Source: Acidobacteriota bacterium
Lineage (GTDB): Bacteria; Actinomycetota; Actinomycetes; Actinomycetales; Micrococcaceae
Assembly (NCBI GenBank): GCA_019352125.1
Contig: JABBNV010000109.1
Coordinates: 1 to 5,019, forward strand
DNA: 5,019 nucleotides
Direction: 5' to 3'
Below the pieces are notes generated by a model. That model ran no database searches. It was not told where the DNA came from and saw only the letters and a program-made list of their open reading frames with translations. The translations under genes and the position numbers were made by a program. This document shows, piece by piece, positions 1 through 5,019 of this stretch (within the stretch, counting starts at the first letter, position 1; each line of letters opens with the position of its first letter).

Positions 1-779
1 GTCTCTCCACATCCGGCGGCACCTTGGATCAAGCCTTGGCACGCGAGCAGAACCGTTTTGGTCCCCTGGGCACTGTTCGGCTCTTCGACAACTTGGTTCC
101 ACAAAGCTGGTCGTCACTGAGTAGCCTTGCTGGAAAGTCCCTTATCATCTCGTTCCGGCCTATGCCGGCGGATGTTCTATCCGGCAAATACGATGCTGCT
201 CTGTTGGACTGGTTCAAAACCGCTCCACGGACACAGGAGACGTACTGGTCCTACATTCATGAGCCTGAAGCCGAAGTCCAGGCGGGAAAGTTCACCACCG
301 CCGAATACCGCGCAGCATGGCGACACATCGCCGCTCTGGAGGCTCAGGCAGCCAACCCGCATCTACATGCCACCACCATTATGATGGCATGGACGTTGAA
401 CCCGGCATCCAAGCAGAATTGGTTGGACTACTACCCGGGCAGCGATGTTATTGATGTGGTGGCCTGGGACCCCTATAACGACGCCGGAAGCGTGGCGGGC
501 CCGCAGAGCTACCCGGATCCGGCCCAGATTTTTGCCCCTGTGGTTGCCGCGTCCAAGTCTGTTGGCAAGCCAATGGGTATTGCGGAAACCGGTAGCCGAC
601 TGATCCCCACCGATCCTTCCGGAACGGGACGAGGCGCATGGCTGACCAAGGTTGGCCAGTATCTCAAGGACAACAAAGCGTTGTTCGTTAGCTATTGGGA
701 TTCAGCGGTGTCCATCGGTGATTACCGGTTGACAGATGCACCATCCGCTGCCGCTTGGCGCACGCTGGTGAGCGGCTAG
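1..779 (+). CDS. GH26-type glycoside hydrolase, 3' part (5' end outside window)
   Basis: This is the C-terminal part of a clan GH-A beta/alpha-barrel glycosidase resembling family 26. Such enzymes hydrolyse beta-linked polysaccharides with retention of configuration and are usually secreted. Numbering from the TTG at 24, the likely acid/base is E80 in YIHEPE (residues 77-82; the preceding His is typical of GH26) and the likely nucleophile is E188 in GIAETGS (residues 185-191). The 108-residue gap suits the family. VVAWDPYN (residues 145-152) matches the conserved strand between them. The reading frame stays open upstream of the TTG to the window edge and encodes family-like STSGGT residues, so the TTG is probably internal and the true start, with any signal peptide, lies upstream. 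The gene ends in TAG and converges on the glycosyltransferase train. The substrate cannot be read from the sequence. Family call is fairly sure; exact activity is not. Confidence -1.
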   Translation, partial: LSTSGGTLDQALAREQNRFGPLGTVRLFDNLVPQSWSSLSSLAGKSLIISFRPMPADVLSGKYDAALLDWFKTAPRTQETYWSYIHEPEAEVQAGKFTTAEYRAAWRHIAALEAQAANPHLHATTIMMAWTLNPASKQNWLDYYPGSDVIDVVAWDPYNDAGSVAGPQSYPDPAQIFAPVVAASKSVGKPMGIAETGSRLIPTDPSGTGRGAWLTKVGQYLKDNKALFVSYWDSAVSIGDYRLTDAPSAAAWRTLVSG

Positions 780-811
780 TCCACCCGCAAGGGAAATTTA
801 AACCAGAGAAG

Positions 812-1720
812 TCAGATGCCACGGCCCCGCTTATGCAAGGATGCCATGATGCGTTCTGGCGTCATCAATCCACACATCATGGCCAGGGCCAGCGGTACCC
901 GCAGTTCCAAAGGATTGCGCTGGGTGGCAGAAACCGCCCAGCGCAATGCTGCGCCACGATGCCCCAAAGCTGCATTGGCAAACGCCAGCTGACCGCGGAT
1001 GCGTGCCGAACCTGCTGGAACGCCCTCGAATTCCGGGTACTTCGCCAGAATCCAGGACAGGCCGTCACTCATGGTCTGCCAGCGTTGAAAAAAGAACGAT
1101 TGGTTCCCCCAGCGGACCATCGTCAGTGGCTGTGGCACGTGAACAATCGGCGCCGAACGTGCTGCCCGCAGCAAAAATTCGTAATCTTCGCCGAATCCGC
1201 CAGGAACCTCTTCGCTGACCATGCCAAATCCCTCCACCACGGCCCGACGGCGCATGAAGAATGTAGAAGGATGAAGTTCAGTGTGCCGATCCCGAAGCAG
1301 CTCGGAAAAGCTGATTGAATCGAGGCCCAATGGCCGTAAGTGCAGCTCATTGTTGTACTGGACCGAAATATCGCAGGTAGCAAATTGCGCGTTCGGCCGC
1401 TGTGCCAAGAGCGCGACCTGGGCGGCCACTTTGTGCGGCAACCAGACGTCGTCGTCGTCGCAAAATGCCACAAAAGTCCCCACCGCAGCCTCGATACCCG
1501 TGTTACGCGCTCCTGCCAACCCGGGCCGGTGAGTGTTAGTTAACACCCGAACACTGCGGCTTGCCGTGCGCCGCTCCACGGAATGATCCGGTACGGACTG
1601 GTCAAAGACCACCAGCACTTCGATGGTGCCCGCGTAAGACTGTTCCATTACTGCAGTAATGGCCTCCGCCAGCATCTCCGGCCGGTTCCGCGTGGCAATA
1701 ATGGCACTCACGGTCTCCAC
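812..1720 (-). CDS. Family 2 glycosyltransferase (GT-A fold)
   Basis: This predicted cytoplasmic or membrane-associated inverting glycosyltransferase would transfer a sugar from a nucleotide-sugar donor to a growing glycan. The N-terminus VSAIIATRNRPEMLAEAI (residues 4-21) is the classic GT2 opening strand and helix. GLAGARNTGIEAA (67-79) follows. CDDDD at 87-91 contains the metal/nucleotide-binding DxD, HPSTFFMRR lies at 150-158, and GED at 177-179 supplies the likely catalytic base. The last 70 or so residues form an Ala-rich helical tail resembling a TPR-like helix pair, without membrane spans. Length (302 aa) is ordinary for the family. The chosen start is a GTG at 1720, preceded by GGTGG with a 7-nt spacer. 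A second GTG at 1711 overlaps the upstream stop as GTGA and would remove only three residues. It is the last gene of the train. Donor and acceptor are unknown. Confidence -1.
   Translation of the reverse strand: METVSAIIATRNRPEMLAEAITAVMEQSYAGTIEVLVVFDQSVPDHSVERRTASRSVRVLTNTHRPGLAGARNTGIEAAVGTFVAFCDDDDVWLPHKVAAQVALLAQRPNAQFATCDISVQYNNELHLRPLGLDSISFSELLRDRHTELHPSTFFMRRRAVVEGFGMVSEEVPGGFGEDYEFLLRAARSAPIVHVPQPLTMVRWGNQSFFFQRWQTMSDGLSWILAKYPEFEGVPAGSARIRGQLAFANAALGHRGAALRWAVSATQRNPLELRVPLALAMMCGLMTPERIMASLHKRGRGI
1645..1662. repeat. 18-bp perfect palindrome CCATTACTGCAGTAATGG
   Basis: The two 9-bp halves are exact reverse complements with no spacer. It lies in the 5' part of the GT2 coding sequence, about 60 bp inside the gene, and encodes AITAVME in the first helix after the opening strand. 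It could be an operator-like site or a chance product of the codons ATT ACT GCA GTA ATG. Confidence -1.
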
Positions 1721-2979
1721 GATGCAGCCACCACATTCCCTGCCGTCGCCAATTGATGACCGCCTAACGCTGGTCGGTCCGCAGTCCTGCTGACGAGCAA
1801 TGTCGGCTCACCAAGGGATCCAACGAACCCCAGCTTCTGCACCCAAGAGGCGGATCGCGCTTTTTCCCTTCGGGAGCTGGGCCGCACTACTGCGTGCGGA
1901 ACTCCGTGCCGCGCCATGGTTGCTCCCACGGCCAGTTCCGAGGCGCTAATGCGAGCGCGGCGGCCAGCGTGCACCGACAGAAAGCGCAGGTCAATCTCCT
2001 TGTTTTGGCTCAACGCCAACGCCAGCCCGGCATCCCCTGCAGCATCCACCAGAACCTCTGCGCCGGATACTTTGCGGATTCCCGAATAGAGCGCACGGTA
2101 GTAATCCGTATAGTGAGCCACATCCTGTCGGAGGGATTTCACCGGTGCGGAGACTTCCGCCAGGAGACGGGACCGGCCAGACTCTACGGCGAGTCGCAAG
2201 GATTCAATGACAGCCAGGTCCACAACATTCCACCCATCAAAGGCCGCCTTGCCCACTGCCTGCCAGAATTCGCAGCCGGAGAATCCAACACCGCAGCTAC
2301 AGGGGGCATTTTCCGCCAAGGCTGCCCGCCAGAACATTCTGCTGTTCCCTAGCACCGCCACATCCGAGCGATTTCCAGCACCCGGAAACACCTGTTCCAG
2401 CAGGTTCTCTTGTTCGCCCACGAGGTAAAGCACAGTGGGTGCTCCGGAGGAGGCCCGGTTGCCAAAGTTACGGCGCTGTTCAAGGAGTTCCTGGAGTCGA
2501 TGAGCCGTCTGGGCTAATTCGCTATTTTCGCCGTCTACGCCCAAGCGCGTCCCCGTAGGAGTCTGGGACAGTTGCGTCAGTTGTGCGTTCAATTCCGAGG
2601 TGGATTCAATACACGTGACCAGTTGGCGTTCTTGGGCCCAGCGTGAAAAGCGCTGCTGATGATCATCCACATGCTCGCCAAATTGCGGATCCCGGGGCAC
2701 AACTATGGGGAGGTGGCCAGCCTTGCGTGCATCGGAGATGGTCGCTGGCCCCCCGTGCATGATGGCCACGGTGGAGCCCTGCAACAGTGCACTCAGCTCT
2801 TGCGGCGTAACGAAATCCCTTCCCTGCGCCACTTGAGGGGCTTGGCTAAAGCCGTGCTGAACAAAGACTGAATCCTCTGGATGGTCAGTTGCCCATCTAT
2901 CCGCCCAATCCACGATGCGGGTGTAGGGGTGGCGGTCCGTGCCAACCAGTACGGCAATCTGCTGGGGTACCGTGCTCAT
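1708..2979 (-). CDS. Alg13-like glycosyltransferase domain fused to a degenerate sulfotransferase-like domain
   Basis: A two-domain protein of 423 aa. Residues 5-170 resemble the donor-binding half of split GT-B enzymes (Alg13, EpsF/PssE type, GT28 C-terminal fold). Visible motifs are VQHG (40-43), MHGGPATISDARKAG (74-88), PIVVPRDP (91-98) and GEHVDDHQQRF (101-111). The upstream gene supplies the matching Alg14-like half. Residues 182-423 resemble bacterial sulfotransferases: LYLVG, then FWRAALAENAPCSCG, GCEFWQAVGKAAFDGW, YYRALYSGIRKVSGAEVLVD, and a terminal GGHQLATAGN like the family's C-terminal HtvaGNP. The usual PAPS-binding P-loop (GRSGSTLL-like) reads VGEQENLL, the VDSSK-like stretch reads VDAAGD, and the VRDPRA-like 3'-phosphate motif reads VHAGRRA, so catalysis is doubtful. 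The start is ATG at 2979, not an in-frame ATG 19 codons upstream: it overlaps the previous stop (TGATG) and has AGGGAGG 8 nt before it. Glycosyltransferase half is confident; function of the second half is open. Confidence -1.
   Translation of the reverse strand: MSTVPQQIAVLVGTDRHPYTRIVDWADRWATDHPEDSVFVQHGFSQAPQVAQGRDFVTPQELSALLQGSTVAIMHGGPATISDARKAGHLPIVVPRDPQFGEHVDDHQQRFSRWAQERQLVTCIESTSELNAQLTQLSQTPTGTRLGVDGENSELAQTAHRLQELLEQRRNFGNRASSGAPTVLYLVGEQENLLEQVFPGAGNRSDVAVLGNSRMFWRAALAENAPCSCGVGFSGCEFWQAVGKAAFDGWNVVDLAVIESLRLAVESGRSRLLAEVSAPVKSLRQDVAHYTDYYRALYSGIRKVSGAEVLVDAAGDAGLALALSQNKEIDLRFLSVHAGRRARISASELAVGATMARHGVPHAVVRPSSRREKARSASWVQKLGFVGSLGEPTLLVSRTADRPALGGHQLATAGNVVAASWRP
1711..2436 (-). 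other. Sulfotransferase-like domain lacking recognisable PAPS-binding loops
   Basis: Residues 182-423 of the fusion protein. The family scaffold is visible through the CxC...C/FW core (C227, C229, C236, F238, W239), the helix YYRALYSGIRKVSGAEVLVD and the terminal HxxATAGN. At the three nucleotide-contact positions expected from bacterial sulfotransferases, the sequence reads VGEQENLL, VDAAGD and VHAGRRA, without the Ser/Thr/Lys/Arg residues normally found there. The comparison is from memory of the family, not an alignment. The reading frame is uninterrupted, so this is divergence within an open gene rather than a visible frameshift. Confidence -1.
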
Positions 2980-3479
2980 CAGAGCAGCCTCCCTACAAGA
3001 TGGGCATCCCGGTACAGCCCCAGCTGGTCCATCCATTGCACCAACATCAGGTCAGAGAACGGTCTGCAGAGTCTGCCGGTCATTGTGGAGCTTTCTACTC
3101 GGTCAAACACCTCAATGTAAACCGTTGAAATTCCCATGGCCTTCGCCGTCACGAAGAAGGGCAACGCACTCCCGGCACCCGTAGAGACCACCACCGTGGG
3201 CTTAAACCTGCGGAGCACCGAAACAGCCAGACCAGCGTTGCGCAGCAGATTGGGGATGTTGCGGGTGGTGGGCGAATAGGCCCAGGTGACATCCATTTCC
3301 GCCTGGAGATTGGATTTTGCGTCTTCGGTGGAGAACGTCACCCATGCTCGCTCATGATCCTGCCACCACGGCTGCAGCGACAGCAGCTGGGCCAAATGGC
3401 CGCCGCTAGAACCCACCAAGAGAATGCGTTCCTTGCCGCTCTGAGGGGTGTTGCTGTGCAGTACTTGTTCTGTTTTCAT
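2979..3479 (-). CDS. Alg14-like glycosyltransferase acceptor/membrane-binding subunit
   Basis: This 166-aa protein resembles the Alg14/PssD/CpsF half of split GT-B glycosyltransferases. That half normally recruits the Alg13-like catalytic partner to the lipid-linked acceptor on the inner face of the membrane. Seen motifs: ILLVGSSGGHLAQLL (residues 19-33; the GGH glycine loop), SPTTRN (69-74), VVVSTGAGSALPFF (96-109), and YIEVFDRVESSTMTGRL (121-137), all family hallmarks in the usual order. No obvious membrane span is present, as is common in bacterial members, and the length is typical. ATG at 3479 has AGGAG 8 nt upstream. It follows cysN after 45 nt and overlaps the Alg13-like gene by one base (TGATG), which suggests coupled translation of the two halves at matched amounts. 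The sugar transferred cannot be deduced; N-acetylglucosamine is only the eukaryotic precedent. Confidence -1.
   Translation of the reverse strand: MKTEQVLHSNTPQSGKERILLVGSSGGHLAQLLSLQPWWQDHERAWVTFSTEDAKSNLQAEMDVTWAYSPTTRNIPNLLRNAGLAVSVLRRFKPTVVVSTGAGSALPFFVTAKAMGISTVYIEVFDRVESSTMTGRLCRPFSDLMLVQWMDQLGLYRDAHLVGRLL
2988..2994 (-). promoter_or_regulatory. Ribosome binding site deciding the start of the Alg13/sulfotransferase-like gene
   Basis: The minus strand reads AGGGAGG followed by an 8-nt spacer and the ATG at 2979. It lies inside the end of the Alg14-like gene. It supports the start at 2979 over the in-frame ATG at 3036, which would give a 19-residue extension lacking family similarity. 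Confidence -1.
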
Positions 3480-3487
3480 GAAATCTG

Positions 3488-3492
3488 CTCCT
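3488..3492 (-). promoter_or_regulatory. Ribosome binding site of the Alg14-like gene
   Basis: AGGAG on the minus strand with an 8-nt spacer to the ATG at 3479. It lies in the 45-nt gap after cysN, directly downstream of two small inverted repeats (3493-3504 and 3505-3520). Confidence -1.
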
Positions 3493-3520
3493 AGCCCCTG
3501 GGCTCCAGCCTTGCGGCCGG
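3493..3520 (-). promoter_or_regulatory. Possible hairpins in the cysN to Alg14-like gap
   Basis: On the minus strand, CCGGCC-GCAA-GGCTGG (3520-3505) folds into a 6-bp stem with one G-U pair and a GNRA tetraloop. Next to it, AGCC-CAGG-GGCT (3504-3493) can form a 4-bp stem ending just before the AGGAG of the next gene. No U-run follows, so this is not a standard intrinsic terminator. It may stabilise or process the transcript, or tune translation of the downstream gene. No function is shown. Confidence -1.
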
Positions 3521-3524
3521 AACG

Positions 3525-4766
3525 TCAGATGATCATGCCCGCGCCAACGGTGCTGTGGGTGTATTCGTCGATGAGGATGAATCCGCCGGTTTCCCGGTTG
3601 CGCTGATAGTTGTCTGCCAACAACGGTGTGGTGGTGCGGAGTTGAACCCGGCCAATTGCATTGAGCCTCAACTCCGGTGCGGTGTCTGTGCGATGCAGTG
3701 TGTTGACATTGAGCTCGTACTGCACTCGCTTGACCAACGCGCGGGTGTTGTTCGTGGTGTGTTTGAGGGACAGTTTCTGCCCTTGCCGCAACGGAGTGTC
3801 ACTCATCCACGCCACCATCGCGTCAACATCTTGCGTCACTGTTGGCTGGTTGTTGGGCCGACAAATCATGTCCCCCCGGGAGATGTCGATGTCATCCTCC
3901 AGGCGGATGGTGACGGACATGGGGGCAAAGGCTTCCGGGATCTCGCCGTCGGCCGTTTCAATGGACCGGATGCGGCTTGGTAACCCGCTGGGCAGGACTA
4001 TCACCTCGTCGCCCGTGCGCATCATTCCTCCGGCCATACGGCCCGCGTAGCCGCGATAGTCGTGATACGCGTTTGAATGTGGGCGGATCACGTACTGGAC
4101 GGGAAAGCGACCATCCACCAGGTTGCGGTCACTGCCTATGTAGATGTTCTCCAGATGGTTCAACAGCGTGCTCCCCTGATACCAGGGCATGTGTTCGGAG
4201 CGATTCACCACATTGTCGCCATGCAGGGCGGAAACCGGGATGACCGTGAGGTCAGCAATCTGCAGCTTGGCGGCAAATTCGCTAAAGTCCTGGCGAATGG
4301 ATTCGAAAACCTCCTGTGAAAAGTCCACCAGATCCATCTTGTTAACCGCTAGCACCAGATGTGGGACGCGCAGCAGGGAAACTAGAAAAGCATGCCGTCT
4401 GCTCTGCTCTACGAGTCCCTTCCTGGCGTCTACCAGAACAATGGCAAGGTCAGCGGTGGAAGCGCCGGTCACCATATTTCTCGTGTATTGAATATGCCCA
4501 GGCGTGTCCGCAATAATGAACTTCCGCACGGGGGTGGCGAAGTACCGGTAAGCCACATCAATGGTGATTCCTTGTTCGCGTTCCGCGCGCAAACCATCCG
4601 TGAGGAGCGCCAGATCCGTGTACTCGGAGCCCATTTCGCGGCTGGTACGTTCTACGCTGTCCAGCTGATCCGTGAAGATGGATTTTGAATCATAGAGTAG
4701 CCGGCCAATCAGCGTGCTCTTGCCGTCATCCACGGAACCAGCCGTGGCAAATCGCAGCAGGTCCAT
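3525..4766 (-). CDS. cysN: Sulfate adenylyltransferase GTPase subunit
   Basis: CysN is the EF-Tu-like regulatory GTPase of ATP sulfurylase. With CysD it converts sulfate and ATP to APS and pyrophosphate, using GTP hydrolysis to pull the reaction forward in the cytoplasm. All G motifs are intact: G1 GSVDDGKST (residues 10-18), G2 threonine in GITID (66-70), G3 DTPGH (87-91), G4 NKMD (142-145) and G5 SAL (179-181). Beta-barrel domains follow, ending in GGFILIDEYTHSTVGAGMI (394-412). At 413 aa it is shorter than the E. coli protein, because the N-terminal extension before LLRF is missing. It ends where the plain subunit ends, so there is no fused APS kinase (NodQ/CysNC type). The ATG overlaps the cysD stop (TGATG) and has GAGGGG 8 nt upstream. 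Its position ahead of glycosyltransferases suggests sulfate activation for glycan sulfation, though a role in cysteine synthesis is not excluded. Confidence -1.
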   Translation of the reverse strand: MDLLRFATAGSVDDGKSTLIGRLLYDSKSIFTDQLDSVERTSREMGSEYTDLALLTDGLRAEREQGITIDVAYRYFATPVRKFIIADTPGHIQYTRNMVTGASTADLAIVLVDARKGLVEQSRRHAFLVSLLRVPHLVLAVNKMDLVDFSQEVFESIRQDFSEFAAKLQIADLTVIPVSALHGDNVVNRSEHMPWYQGSTLLNHLENIYIGSDRNLVDGRFPVQYVIRPHSNAYHDYRGYAGRMAGGMMRTGDEVIVLPSGLPSRIRSIETADGEIPEAFAPMSVTIRLEDDIDISRGDMICRPNNQPTVTQDVDAMVAWMSDTPLRQGQKLSLKHTTNNTRALVKRVQYELNVNTLHRTDTAPELRLNAIGRVQLRTTTPLLADNYQRNRETGGFILIDEYTHSTVGAGMII

Positions 4767-5019
4767 CAGAAGTACCCCTCTTTCTTGCGATCTTCCATGG
4801 CTGCTTCGCTGACCTTGTCATCGCCTCGGGTTGCTCCCCGTTCGGTGATCCGTGTGCCAGCCACTTCCTGGAGCACCAAATCAACGGTGCTGGCCGTGGA
4901 ACGTACCGCAGCCGTCAGCGTGGCATCGCCCAACGTTCGGTACCGAACTGTCTCCATGAAGGTGGGTTCATCCGCACGGGGGCGGCACCATTCGTTGACG
5001 GCGAACAGCATGCCGTTAC
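4766..5019 (-). CDS. cysD: Sulfate adenylyltransferase catalytic subunit, C-terminal part (gene runs off the right edge)
   Basis: About 83 C-terminal residues of CysD, the PP-loop-type subunit that carries out the adenylyl transfer of ATP sulfurylase. The family's C-terminal block is clear: NGMLFAVNE corresponds to the ERDGMLMMID region of the E. coli protein, then METVRYRTLGDATLTAAV matches its VRFRTLGCWPLTGAV, and the protein ends MEDRKKEGYF like the usual MELKKRQGYF. The reading frame remains open to position 5019, so the ATG at 5011 is internal and the true start, with the PP-loop, lies beyond the window. The stop shares one base with the cysN start, so the two subunits are very probably translated in a coupled way. 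Identification is confident because of the match and the adjoining cysN. Confidence -1.
   Translation of the reverse strand, partial: NGMLFAVNEWCRPRADEPTFMETVRYRTLGDATLTAAVRSTASTVDLVLQEVAGTRITERGATRGDDKVSEAAMEDRKKEGYF
4775..4780 (-). promoter_or_regulatory. Ribosome binding site of cysN
   Basis: GAGGGG on the minus strand, 8 nt before the cysN ATG at 4766 and located within the last codons of cysD. Together with the TGATG stop/start overlap it supports both the start choice and translational coupling of the two ATP sulfurylase subunits. Confidence -1.

Noticed and set aside
780..811. Possible bidirectional terminator in the 32-bp convergent gap
   Set aside because: The gap is AT-richer than its surroundings, but no stem of useful length followed by a T-run is visible on either strand.
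755..1318. 187-aa plus-strand open frame
   Set aside because: It lies antisense to the well-supported GT2 gene, has a Cys/His/Gln/Arg-rich composition without domain motifs, and starts inside the end of the GH26 gene.
1447..1458. Short GTC trinucleotide run
   Set aside because: It is simply the four GAC codons of the conserved Asp cluster (DxD) in the GT2 enzyme, not a functional repeat.
1533..1546. Inverted repeat GTGTTA-gt-TAACAC inside the GT2 gene
   Set aside because: A 6-bp stem with a 2-nt loop is too short to form well and is expected by chance at this length; it codes for ordinary LTNTH residues.
1894..2352. 152-aa plus-strand open frame
   Set aside because: It is antisense to the sulfotransferase-like domain, with no recognisable motif or ribosome binding site; it reads as a shadow of the real gene.
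2980..3036. 19-residue N-terminal extension of the Alg13-like protein from ATG 3036
   Set aside because: The extension overlaps the Alg14-like gene, lacks similarity to the family's beginning, and the downstream ATG has a perfect-spacing Shine-Dalgarno and TGATG overlap.
3555..4050. Overlapping plus-strand frames of 142 and 129 aa
   Set aside because: Both are complementary to the conserved C-terminal domains of cysN and show no protein family features.

Overview
The window looks like part of a surface-glycan locus from a high-GC Gram-positive bacterium, most likely an actinobacterium of the Arthrobacter type. This is an inference from the moderately high GC, the short CysN, strong GGAGG-like ribosome binding sites with tightly overlapping genes, and the glycosidase and glycosyltransferase subtypes. 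No rRNA, tRNA, insertion sequence, CRISPR array or phage gene is visible.

Layout: on the plus strand, positions 1-779 hold the 3' part of a glycoside hydrolase of GH26 type. It converges on a minus-strand gene train that enters from the right edge. Read in transcription order, the train is cysD (C-terminal part only), cysN, an Alg14-like glycosyltransferase subunit, an Alg13-like glycosyltransferase domain fused to a sulfotransferase-like domain, and a family 2 glycosyltransferase. The cysD/cysN and Alg14/Alg13 junctions are both TGATG overlaps with a strong Shine-Dalgarno 8 nt upstream. The gaps elsewhere in the train are 45 nt and 9 nt, so the five genes are probably one transcription unit whose promoter lies outside the window. 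The two opposing gene sets end 32 bp apart.

How the genes may work together: CysD and CysN make adenosine 5'-phosphosulfate (APS) from sulfate and ATP, driven by GTP hydrolysis. The Alg14/Alg13-type pair is expected to add one sugar to a lipid-linked precursor on the cytoplasmic face of the membrane, and the GT2 enzyme another. The GH26-type enzyme may trim or release a polymer. Sulfate activation together with a sulfotransferase-like domain suggests a sulfated glycan. However, the sulfotransferase-like domain keeps the family's CxC...C/FW core but has lost the recognisable PAPS-binding loops. It may therefore be a pseudoenzyme or accessory domain, and a working sulfotransferase and an APS kinase would have to be encoded elsewhere.

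The most notable signals are this degenerate fused domain, an 18-bp perfect palindrome inside the GT2 gene, and a GNRA-capped hairpin between cysN and the Alg14-like gene.
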